Both the position numbers and the translations under genes were made by a program. A stretch of DNA of 64,000 nucleotides, taken from Trichostrongylus colubriformis (lineage: Eukaryota > Nematoda > Chromadorea > Rhabditida > Trichostrongylidae). Below are positions 1-9,700 of this stretch, one piece after another. The notes under the pieces are model-generated. The model did not search any database and was not told the origin of the DNA. It saw only the letters and a program-made list of their open reading frames with translations. Location of the stretch: assembly GCA_963978905.1 (NCBI GenBank), contig OZ022257.1, positions 38,140,203-38,204,202 on the forward strand, given 5' to 3'. Each line of letters starts with the position of its first letter. The stretch's first letter is position 1.

Positions 1-1
1 T

Positions 2-193
2 TGTGAATGTTGTGTATAGGAATGAACTGTCTTGTGTATAGGAATGGACTGATATAAGAGTAATCGTAAACAGCCATTCCTCACCCTATATAAGCAGACC
101 TCGAGTAAGGTCGACACTTTTACTTTCACTTGTTGTGCTGTCTCCCGGAGTACAATAAGGCGGTCATCTACACTGGAGTGAGCAGACACAACA
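2..193 (+). repeat. 5' LTR of the gypsy-type element
   Basis: It matches 3381-3575 almost base for base, including the repeated GTGTATAGGAATG blocks, a TATATAAG promoter-like box near 87-95 and an AATAAGG region near 153. It ends in CAACA at 193. TTGGCGATCAGG begins two bases later and is a candidate tRNA primer-binding site, but the primer tRNA was not identified. The first one or two bases may lie outside the window. Confidence 0.85.
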
Positions 194-216
194 AATTGGC
201 GATCAGGATATTGAAG

Positions 217-792
217 ATGGATCAATCGCAGCTGATGGCAGTCTTCAAGGAGATTCTTAAAGAACAAAAAAGACAGCATCGAGAACTGATCCAGATGCTC
301 CAGCACCGTGTGGAAGATGGAACTGGCGACAGAGTGAGGACTGAAGACCTCTCAACGCTGAACGTTATGGCCGCCCTGAGCAACCGCATCGAGAAGTTTG
401 TGTTCGATGCTGACGTGGAGATGGGATTCTCCAGATGGTACTCACGATACAGGGAAGTGTTCACAGAAGATGCTCAACAGCTTCCTGAACCGGCAAGGGT
501 GAGTCTTCTTTGTGAAAAGCTTGATAACGTTACTTTTGAGAAGTATCAGCGACACGTATTGCCAAGGAATGTATCAGACATCGGTTATCAAGACACGGTT
601 GACAATCTGAAGCACCTATTCGACTTCAAAGCGTCCGAGTTCACTACCAAGTATCAATGCCTGAAGCTCGAGAAGAGTGAAAACGAGGATTACCTCACGT
701 ACATAGGTAGAGTCAACGAATTCTGCGAGAAAGCAAAACTCAATGACTTAGATTCGGATGGTATCAAGTGTTTGCTTTGGATAGTCGGCTGA
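217..792 (+). pseudogene. Gag-like capsid region, frame-broken
   Basis: An open frame starts at an ATG (217) 23 bases after the LTR and opens with MDQSQLMAVFKEILKEQ, a charged helical segment. It continues with a capsid-like region (FSRWYSRYREVF, LETFEKYQRHVLP-type helices) typical of metazoan gypsy Gag. It stops at 790-792, while the homologous sense continues in the frame that opens at 768, where ALDSRLKPQTEAEIRQRL follows. That overlap could be a programmed frameshift or a mutation; given the other damage a mutation is more likely. Family assignment rests on position and the downstream zinc knuckles, since capsid sequences are poorly conserved. Confidence 0.7.
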
Positions 793-1970
793 AGCCACAA
801 ACAGAGGCAGAAATCCGGCAACGACTTATCGCAATACTCGACAGGGAGTACAAAGCAGATCGGAAAATCTCCTTACATGAATTGCACCAGGAATGCGAGA
901 ACTTCCTGAGTCTCAAGAGGGATTGTGAGACTATCGCCGGAAATACAAAGGTCGTTGAATCAACAGTGAAAGAAGATCAAAGGGCCATTGATTGCTGGAA
1001 CTGCGGAGGAAATCACTATGCTAAACAGTGTGAGAAGAAGCCATGGTTCTGCAAGAAGTGCAGAACAAGTGGTCATCGAGGAAAATTCTGCGGCGTTGCG
1101 AGTCAGGCGAAAGCAGCTAAGCATACCAAAGCGTCAAAAAGGAGTCATCCGAGCAGCGGCAAAACGAAACGCGCCAAGAAACCTTCCAGGCGACATATCC
1201 GGTTTACAAAGATCTCAAATGCTTGTGCAAGCGTTAATGCCGCACGGATGTATATCGAAGCAGTTGTGAACAATCAGCCAGTTAGCTTTCTACTTGATAC
1301 AGGATCAAACATAAAACTACTGAATGAAAATGTCTGGAAGAAGATGGGATCTCCACAACTGGAGAAGGCAAACGTTACTGTGAAGAATGCCAGTGGTGAT
1401 TGTATGAAAATACGAGGAAGACTGAAGTGTACAGTTGAAATGAAAGGCATCAAAAGCATAGGATACGCTTATGTGACACCGTATAATTCGTTAATGGGCC
1501 TCGAGTGGATACAAAATAATGAAAATATGCTTCATCACATGAAAATGATGGTTGCAGAGATTAACAAGAAGAGCAGCTCTCACATGGAGGAAGAGCTAAA
1601 GAAAAAGTATCCTACCGCAGAAGAAGGTATTGTGATAGCGACAGTAGAAAATGATGTAACAGAGCGACCGAGACGCTGCATGAAGAAATTGCCACTAACT
1701 CATCACGATGTGAAGCTCTACACGGAACAAGATCCGATTCTCAGAAAGATCAAGTCGTTGATTAAGCATGGAAATTGGCCCAAGGATGATCAGAAACTAT
1801 CGCAATTCCTTGTGAGGAAAGAGACCTTATCGCTCGTTGAAGGATGTCTTATGACAGGAGAGAGAGTCATCATCCCAACTAAGCTACAGCACAGAGTATT
1901 GAAGGAGCTACATATTGGTCACCCTGGCATCGTACGAATGAAGAAGTTAGCCCGAAGTTACGTATACTGA
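768..1970 (+). pseudogene. Gag nucleocapsid, aspartic protease and pre-integrase fusion lacking RT
   Basis: This is one open frame of about 400 codons. Two CCHC zinc knuckles (CWNCGGNHYAKQC and CKKCRTSGHRGKFC) lie at residues about 76-108. A basic stretch and a retropepsin region follow, with the active-site motif FLLDTGS near residue 173 and GLEWIQ further on. The frame then runs straight into sequence typical of the part just before integrase (LTHHDVKLYTEQDPIL, HIGHPGIVRMKKLA, the HH of the HHCC domain). Reverse transcriptase and RNase H are absent although the frame is unbroken. It ends at TGA (1968-1970), where the family normally has Trp in the YxYWP context. Confidence 0.8.
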
Positions 1971-2502
1971 CCTCTAACATCGACAAGGATTGTGAAACTG
2001 TCGTACGAAACTGTTCTAGATGTCAAGACAACGCGAAAAATCCAATCAAAACGACACTGGAACCTTGGCCGAGTGCGCATGCATGGCAAAGAACTCATGT
2101 GGATTTCGCCGGACCAACAGATGGACGCTATTACCTGGTCGTAGTAGATGCATTCAGCAAGTGGCCGGAAGTGAAGGAACTGACCAACATCTCTGCGACT
2201 CGAACGGTAGATGAACTCAAGAAACTGTTTGCGAGATACGGGCTGCCGCAAACAATTGTGAGCGATGCCGGAACTCAATTCAAAACGGAACTTTTCAAGA
2301 AGATGTGTGATGAAGGAGGAATTGCACACATAACAACAGCCCCATGTCATCCTCAATCAAATGGACAAGCAGAAAGATTCGTCGATACACTGAAACAAGA
2401 TATTGACAAACTCAGAGGGGAAGGAAGACCGTCCGAAGACGTGTTAAATACTGTTCTACAAGCCTACAGGACCACACCAAATAGCAGTCTACAAAAAAAG
2501 AC
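1971..2502 (+). pseudogene. Integrase zinc-finger end and catalytic core
   Basis: A frame change of two bases after 1970 leads to NCSRCQDN, the CC half of the HHCC finger. The core follows with the three acidic catalytic positions: D in HVDFAGP (about 2097-2115), D in IVSDAGTQF (about 2256-2280) and E in NGQAERFV (about 2358-2382). The motifs AFSKWPE and HPQSNGQAER are diagnostic for Ty3/gypsy integrase. It would cut and join element DNA into the host chromosome. The sequence is good until about 2500, where the inverted rearrangement begins. Confidence 0.85.
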
Positions 2503-2730
2503 TCCAGCAGAGCTATTTCTTGTAGACTACTATTTGGTGTGGTCTTGTAGACTTGTAGAACAGTATTTAACACGTCTTCGGACGGTCTTCCTTCCCCTCT
2601 GAGTTGCGATGTTGCGAATCAAGTAAAAGTGTCGACCTTACTCGAGGTCTGCCTATATAGGGTGAGGAATGGCTGTTTACGATTACAAAATAGCAGCCTA
2701 CAAGAAAAGACTCCAGCAGAGCTACTTCTT
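2408..2730. repeat. Inverted integrase fragment plus antisense LTR piece
   Basis: The bases at 2408-2497 recur as reverse complement at 2522-2606. Then 2621-2686 is the reverse complement of LTR bases 60-125. After that, 2688-2729 repeats 2479-2520 in the forward sense (AATAGCAG...CTACTTCTT), and normal integrase reading resumes. About 190 bp is therefore inserted between two copies of a 42-bp block. The pattern fits template switching during reverse transcription better than a simple later insertion. Confidence 0.8.
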
Positions 2731-3314
2731 GGAAGAAAAATACGTACTCGATTGAGTATGCTGATGCCAATGCCAGCAGCGGGCACTGAGGATCATTTTG
2801 TAGAAAACAGGCGAGAGGAAATGAAAGAACAGTTCAGCAGAAACATGGTGCTGTTAAAAGAAATTCTGTTGTTGGAGAAGCAGTATATGCTCAACAGTGG
2901 AAATCGTCCCGTTTCGTCTGGGAGAAAGGCACTATCAAGAGGTGCCTAGGATCCGTAAAATACGAAGTGGACATAAATGGAAGGATTGTCAAGAAACATG
3001 CAAATCAACTCAAACGTCGTCATGTAGACACACTCACAAGTAGCGGATGTTCGACTTTGGACACACTACTGGACATGTTCGATTACCGCGATGACCAGCT
3101 GAAGAAACCGACAGGGAATGCAAATGAGCAAATCGCGGATGTTGAGGCACAGAGAAGTAATAGCCGTTCAAAAGATCAAAGTGCGGATGTAGAAGCACAG
3201 AAATGGACACGTAGATACCGACAACGTGCACCAAGTCCAGAATCCCGACGACCACTGAGGAGATCAACTCGAACGAGAAGGCCCGTCGAAAGATATGGGA
3301 TATCTTGTGTTTAG
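2689..3314 (+). pseudogene. Integrase C-terminal region and basic tail
   Basis: After the rearrangement the sense resumes with TPAELLLGRKIRTRLSML, the usual C-terminal end of the integrase core. A frame change near 2950 leads to KYEVDINGRIVKKHANQLKRRH, a GPY/F-like module found in gypsy integrases. A low-complexity charged tail ends in RRSTRTRRPVERYG before the stop at 3312-3314. Two direct repeats around AxVEAQ (residues about 55-75 of the last frame) are visible. Confidence 0.65.
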
Positions 3315-3380
3315 TTGTTTTGTTGAGATGTTACGCACCCACTTGATTTGTAACCAAGTAGAAACAAAGTCTTTTTCTAC

Positions 3381-3575
3381 TGGGGAATGTGTTGTGTATA
3401 GGAATGAACTGTTTGTGTATAGGAATGGACTGATAATAAGTGTAATGGTAAAAAGCCATTCCTCACCCTATATAAGTAGACCTCGAGTAAGGTCGACACT
3501 TTTACTTTCACTTGTTGTGCTGTCTTCCGGAGTACAATAAAGCGGTCATCTACACTGGAGTGAGCAGACACAACA
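3381..3575 (+). repeat. 3' LTR of the gypsy-type element
   Basis: It starts TGGGGAATG and ends CACAACA. It carries the same TATATAAG box (near 3470) and an AATAAA polyadenylation-like hexamer near 3536. It differs from the 5' copy by several substitutions and small indels, so the insertion is not recent. The polypurine tract is unclear; AGAAACAAAG just upstream is the only candidate. Confidence 0.85.
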
Positions 3576-4088
3576 GTGAATGCCAGGAGAATCAGACAAT
3601 GTATCGTTAAATTCATTTTTGATAGAATAATGCCCACAATAATGCTAAGATGTTACTAGCTGTATCGTTAATAAGACGTATGGAGAATATGTTCTCTTTC
3701 GCTACCTATCGGACTGGATAAAGTGGTCTTCGCGGAAGGTATGCGATTTTCCGACCTGCTCAGTGGGCGCCAAACAAATGCCACATATCACCATAAGATC
3801 TAACATCGAACGCTCAAGTTCAGTACCCACAGCAGATAACCACTGACGTGCGTGTGTAAATCGTATTCATAGAAAAAATTGAATTTTAAAGGAGCCCGGC
3901 GAAGCCGGCCCTCCTAGAAAGGAGGAGCACCCGGCGGCAGCTGGGCAATCCGACTGGCAGTAGGATATAACAAGAACAGAGGAGTGAGTTTGCAAAGAAA
4001 CTAGTGATTGGCAATCCTGCAAAGATTATTGAGGATTATAATGGTAAGATATAACAAAAACAGAGGAAGTTTGCAAAAAAAAAATAAT
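3576..4088. other. Spacer between LTR element and TIR element
   Basis: No gene is visible. It holds a GC-rich inverted sequence near 3893-3945 (GGAGCCCGGCGAAGCCGGCCC and CCTCC/GGAGG arms) and two direct copies of a GATATAACAA-AACAGAGGA block at about 3963 and 4046. Confidence 0.4.
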
Positions 4089-4464
4089 GGGCTGAGGAAT
4101 AAGCTCCCGCCGTTTTCAGTTCCCTGTTTTTCGCATTGTTCCCTCCATTTTTCGACAAAGTATATATAGGTTTTCGATAAACTTTTTCTGCTCTACAGAG
4201 CGCTGCTTTTTGTTTTTCGATTCCTACGATTGCCTAATATTTATGAGGTTTGGAAATGAAGTAAGCAGAAGGCAAAATCCGCTCTCTCGACACTTCATTC
4301 TCCTCGTCTGCCATCGAGATCTAAAAACTCATGCGTATGAGTTCCCAAGAGTTTTTTTTCAGCCCACAAAGCGGCACTGCCTTTCATTCAGATCGCTCAA
4401 TTTTTTGCTGTTTCAAGAGCGCAGCACTCATCGGGATTGAAGAGAATAATTATATATATATATA

Positions 4465-5363
4465 TTAGGTTGATTCATAATAAATCGGACAAATTGACCA
4501 ATTTTAATCATTGTCGTACAACTTTTTTACGACAACGGGGATTCACTTGAAATATACTCCATCTTTATCGATGACCTTCTGCCACGGTATAGGCAGATCA
4601 TGGATGCCCTTGCTCCAGAAGGCCGGAAGCTGGAGCTCGAAGAAGTTGCCGAGTGCCGCCTTGACCTCGTCGCGAGTTTTGAAGTCTCGGCCGTCCAGGT
4701 GGCGTTGGCTGTGGGAGAAAAGGTGGAAATCTGAAGGGGCCAGGTCTGGGGAGTACGGTGGGTATAGAAGCACGGTCCAACTGTACGACAGCAGCTCGGC
4801 CTTGGTCGATCTTGCGAAGTGCGGTCTGTGGAAGTAGACACGTTGTCGTGCTGGAAGTAGACATGTGACCGCCGCCGTAGCGAACTTTGGACATTGGCCT
4901 TCAATTCTCGTAATTGACGAACGTAGACGTCGGCGGATACTGTGGTACCTTCATCGAGCAGCTCCCAGTACTCTACGCCGTGTACGCTCCACCAACCGCG
5001 GTTTTCGTCTTCGATGGAATAGTCGCCTGACGCAAACTTCGAATGCTACAACTACAGTGTACTTCTGCCGGGGGCATGCTCCTTGTGAACTTCTATCAGA
5101 CGTCTGCCGATATCCGCGGGTTCCTGGCCAGATAGCGATATAAATAGTATGACGTTGCGGATGTGGTCTCTGGACCGCTTGAAATCGTGCGGCATTGTGG
5201 CGGAATGAATTTACTTTGGAGTGATTATTTTGCGGTACTTTGAAGAGCTTTTCATACTAATTCCAACGGTACCTCGCGCGTCCATTTTCGTTAATTCGTT
5301 ACTGAGTTATGATCTCTAAAAATCATCACTACCATTCGTCCGATTTATTATGAATCAACCTAA
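4465..5363 (-). mobile_element. Mariner-family transposon, deleted copy
   Basis: Inverted ends starting TTAGGTTGATTCATAATAA match perfectly for about 26 bp at both sides and are flanked by TA on each side, the Tc1/mariner target duplication. The copy is 899 bp, shorter than the usual 1.3 kb. The transposase reads on the minus strand. It is inserted inside the 4089-6001 element, so it arrived later. Confidence 0.9.
4543..5050 (-). pseudogene. Mariner transposase C-terminal half, frameshifted
   Basis: Reading the minus strand, WWSVHGVEYWELLDEGTTVS is followed by a QHDN motif (second catalytic Asp, about 4838) and then, after a frame change, by YSPDLAPSDFHLF (third catalytic Asp, about 4735). 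The ending W-IHDLPIPWQKVID-GVYF is typical of the mariner C terminus. The helix-turn-helix N terminus is missing. The break between the second and third catalytic motifs and the missing N terminus make it non-functional. Confidence 0.85.
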
Positions 5364-6507
5364 TACATTGGATGGAGCCTTTTTTGCTCTACAAGATAGA
5401 CACACCAGTCTCTTGAATACTTTCACAGTTCGATTCTGCTGAGGCGTAGAAATGGGGTACTCAGTAAAAGCCTACCCGCACTTTTTTTGGCGAAAAAAAA
5501 GGAAATTTTATCAAGCACCGTTATCGTACGACAAATCCCTCAATTATAACGGTAGATAGCTTAGGATGCCTTTTTTCCTCATTAAACTTCATCTGACGCG
5601 GAAAAGGTCAGCTTTTTTGAACCTCGATGCGCCAAAAGTGCACATTTTTCCCTACAAATTATTCCATTTCCAAACCTAAAAATAACAAACCATCAAGCGA
5701 AGCGATCAAATACCGTTCTGAGGAGCTGAAAAAGCTCTATCGGAAGTATATGCGCTTACATTTTTTTTGACATCGATGGCAGACGAAGAAGAGGAAATAT
5801 CGAAGTGCGAATTTTTGCCTTCAGATTTCTTCATTTCTGCACCTCATAAATATTAGGCAATCAAAGAAATTGGAAACAAAAAGTACTGGTTTGTAGAGCA
5901 GAAAACGTTCTAATGATTACATTTATAAACTTCGTCGAAAGGTGAAGAAAACGTTGCGAAACACAGAGAACTGAGAAACTGCGGGAACTTATTCCTCAAC
6001 CTAATAGTAATTGGCATTCCTGCGCAGACCGTTGAATATTTCCAAACGGGCGATGCTGCTTCTCAGCAAAGCTTCTTCATCATTACACAGATTAGATGCC
6101 GACAAGGATATGCAGCGATTTGTTTTTTGGCGACGAACTGGTCCCCATAGGTGCGGTAGCTTAGGTTTGCCCTTTGTGAAACAAACGAGAAGCACTTGGC
6201 ATGGTGAGCAGGACACCAGATGATTTTATCTTACCTCGACATTCTTCTATGTAAGAGATAGGAAGTTCGTGTGTTCCTACACCAATGATTCGGTGAAAAG
6301 TCCTCCCTGAGAACATATTTAGGTTCGCTAGAATTGCCTCGTATCACGAGTTGCTAGAATTGCCTCGTATCACGAGTTTCTTGGACCTTCTGTGACCCGC
6401 AACGGCTTTTTGTCACCTTCATATTCCACATGCTAGTGGTACCTACTTTGAGGGAAAGTTAACTGTATCTTTCCATATGGGGAGATGAAAGGCGGCATCA
6501 GCCAAAC

Positions 6508-6774
6508 CTAATGTAGTGGACACTGTGTTATGAAATGACTTGCCCGTGAGCCTTCTTCAATTTCTCCGTCCTCAAGTGGCTCCTTTTTCATAGTAGAAGT
6601 AGACCGACGAGTCTTTTCTCTCACCGCTTTGCGCACCAACTTGATTTCCAAATCATTTTCACGGTCGTCGTCGTCGTCGTCGTCACCAAACCGTCTCTTT
6701 CTCGATCGTTCCGTTGAACCTTCACAATGATCCCTTCTGATCTTACCGATTTTATGACTCGATTTTGTTGGCAA
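6508..6774 (-). CDS. Zinc-finger gene, terminal exon 13: second KKEPLEDGEI copy
   Basis: The acceptor is ATTTGCAG. The 88 codons hold basic clusters (KIGKIRR, RSRKRRF), a run of seven Asp from GTC/GTCGTC-type repeats at 6663-6683, and TMKKEPLEDGEIEEGS, ending at TAG (6508-6510). The motif repeats that of exon 12, so the two may be duplicated exons or alternative ends. No canonical AATAAA is seen just downstream. Linking this exon to the rest across 10.5 kb is an inference from phase and the shared motif. Confidence 0.65.
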   Translation of the reverse strand: MPTKSSHKIGKIRRDHCEGSTERSRKRRFGDDDDDDDRENDLEIKLVRKAVREKTRRSTSTMKKEPLEDGEIEEGSRASHFITQCPLH

Positions 6775-9700
6775 CTGCAAATGACACGGTGGAAAAACAT
6801 CTAGACCCCCGTCACAGGTTGAATGATGAAATATAAAATTCTCTCATCAAAAATACATTTACCTTCAAAAATGCCTTAGCTTTTGCTTTTCGTGAAGCTT
6901 CGCTTGTTGCATTGTAAGGAAGATTGACCAGCACAGACTTCTTGAATAATTTTGTGTTGCCGTGATAACCATGCGATGGAAGCAATGATTTCCTGTCAGA
7001 GGATATAGCCGGCTGCAATCATTATCCCTGTTCATGGAAATTGCAATACGAAAAGCTGGACATCTTTGGTAGATCGAATAGTTCACACATTCAAAGTGAG
7101 AATTCTACAGTAACGCAGCTGTCGCGGAGTGCGACGACGATCTCAAGGACATTGGCCTGTCCGCACGACGCGGTTCTCGCGAAGTGCAAGTGTCGGCCCT
7201 CTGATGTATCCGAAGCCGCAATGTTAGGTGGACTGCCAACTGTCAGCTAGTTCCCACAGGGTGACACCATGAGGTTACCATAGATTTAGAAGTACAGTCG
7301 CACTCCTAACGCTACAAACAGACAGCGGAGCAGTGGCACAAGTCGACTGTGAGCAGGAGCAGCATGCGGTTCAGGTTTCCTGATCCGACACCATAGACCG
7401 TATGGGTACGAGATACACTAATCAAATGGGGTCCACTGCTTGTAGGCCGCAGATGTGTGACGTCTAAACTGAGACTAACGCGACTAGGGAGTCATAGGTA
7501 CGCAGTATACTGCACGTATGTACAGGGTGTTACAAAATTATGGGCGCCTGGACTCGTGTTTCTTCGTATTCCTCAATGCAATTGTATCAATCCTTTTTCT
7601 TTCAGTTGCTGGTCAATGGGTGCACAGGATCTTCTTCTACCGAAGTGCATGCTTGTCGGGTTGAAGCTCATGATATTTTCGAGATTTCAGTTTTTCAAAT
7701 GCACTTCGCGGTCATTCGCTTCAACGGTGACACGCATCTCACCTGCTTTTGTTCAAGCGAAAAAATTTCCACGTCCTGAACCGTGAAAGGCAACCCACTG
7801 TGACCAACAACGTCTGGTAGGGTATACCATGCCGATAGGTGTTTGGGTACCAGCAAGCGGATCCCAGTCATGATTGTGGGTCCAATAATGACACGCTATA
7901 GGTTCCCGTCGATTTCGGCGTAAAGCTTGCGGGAATGTGAACATGAGGAACTGGCTGTTAGACATGCTAAAGCACTGCCCTCACTAGTTTTTCGCAACAA
8001 TACTTGGTGAGTTTAGCGCGAATTCATCACTTTTCGAAACGTCCGTCAAATCTCCCGCAACCTGATTCCATGATCTCCTGCCGGGGTCCTCAACGAGAAG
8101 CAAGGTCTGACGAGTCAGCCATCCTAGTATGGAGTCACATAAGGTAGCCCTGAGAAAGATTTGAGAAGGAATGTATGGAAAAACATGCGTGTCATGGGTG
8201 ATTGAGTGATAGAGACTTTGATCTTGTATCCTTGTCGGGGCAGAGAAACTTATGATATGACTGCTGTGTCTTGTTATATAAGATGTGAGTAAAGTTGTGA
8301 ATAAGTTGATTTTTTATTCACTCTATCGACGCCATTGAAATATTGCAATATATTGGCGCCCGTAATTATGGGGCACCTTGTACACAACAAATATTCGATG
8401 TCTCTGAGTATTGACCTGTCTCGAAGCCTCATGCCAATCTAGTGTAAACAACAATGTGAGGCTCCAAAATTTTATTACCAGAAGACTCAAAAACTTCCAC
8501 AAGGTGTTTCAAAAGGTCGCAAAAGAAATTTGAGTCTAATGGCGAGCTTTCGGCGCCTAGCGCCTTTCTCAAGCCTGAAATTAAGCAATTTATTTTATTT
8601 TATATAGCAGCTATTCAAGAAATGAGTCAACAGATTAATATCTGATTGACTCGCTGCTGCCACCTACCCTATCCTACCCGGTAGCCGGAAGTGGAGCAGA
8701 AATGGGGCAGAAATCTGTTGACTCATTTCTTAAATAGCTGCTATATAAAATAAAAAAAATTGCTTAATTTCAGGCTTGAGAAAGGCGCTAGGCGCCAAAA
8801 GCTCGCCATTAGCCTCAAATCCCTTCTGCGATACCTTTTGAAACACCTTGTGGAAATTTTTGAGTCTTTTGATAATAAAATTTTGGAGCCTCACATTGTT
8901 GTTTACACATATAAATATTTGGCGATAAACTTAATTCTGGTCAATGACATTTAGTCACCAAAATCTAGGTTTACAAGTGTAATATTTGAGGCAGTCACTC
9001 TCAAAAGTTCTAAGATTAGCCCATAAAGTCTTCCATTTCTCACTAATGTTCAGTAATTAGTTTGCTTTTGATAGTGTTCAACCAAAGAGGCATTCAATTG
9101 CAATTTCGACATCCAGTTGTGCGGATGTTCAACATGGAGGTGAACTCTTTTGGGCCTCACCAAACAGTAGTAGACGCTAATGAAGATCAGGCCCCGCCGC
9201 ACCCCAACTATCATTCGTTTGAACGGTTCAAAAGTAATGGTTTCGATGTTAATGACCACTAGTGCCAAGGCCAAGTGAATGTTTCCTTTTTCAAACCCTA
9301 TGAACTGCAAGCATTTTCAGGTATAAGTTTGGAGATGAGTTGAGAGACATTAAAGTGAGTGTTTGGTTGCCACGAAACGTCCCCGAACGTCACTACTTAT
9401 TTGCCTGCAAGCGCAGGAAAGAACATTCTGTGAGGCATGTGACTGCCGACCGAATGTGGATCCATTGCAGTAATTCCACACGCAAGCAGTCGTGTGCAGC
9501 TCGAGGGTGAGCGTCAAACGTTGTAAATATGAGGGGAAAGCCTTGAATTTCTACATTCAAACGGATTAAGGAGGATACCGATGACGATGCCTACGGACAC
9601 TACGGAACAGATCAAAAAGAAGCTTTCTGCGTAAAAGGTCAACAACAGTGAGTAACAAGCGCAAAGCCATTCATTAGCATAAAAAACAGTCTGCAACTGA

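Larger units (their letters stand above)
2..3575 (+). mobile_element. Ty3/gypsy-type LTR retrotransposon, internally deleted and inactive
   Basis: Two direct LTRs of about 193 bp, each starting TG and ending CA, bound a 3.2-kb interior. The plus-strand order is gag, double CCHC zinc knuckle, aspartic protease, then integrase with all three DDE residues, followed by a basic C-terminal tail. Protease before integrase and the integrase style fit Ty3/gypsy rather than Ty1/copia. No reverse transcriptase or RNase H motif can be read between protease and integrase, so about 2 kb seems to be missing. Frame breaks lie near 780 and 1970, and an inverted rearrangement interrupts the integrase end. A target-site duplication cannot be tested because the left flank is at the window edge. 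The copy could move only if trans-acting proteins were supplied. Confidence 0.9.
4089..6001. mobile_element. Long-TIR DNA element, disrupted by a mariner
   Basis: The left end (GGCTGAGGAATAAGCTCCCG) and the right end read in reverse complement (AGGTTGAGGAATAAGTTCCC) match over about 300 bp with divergence, for example the shared GATTGCCTAATATTTATGAGG block at about 4229 and 5855. The interior between the mariner and the right arm encodes nothing recognisable. Superfamily is uncertain because no clean target duplication is visible. Confidence 0.6.
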
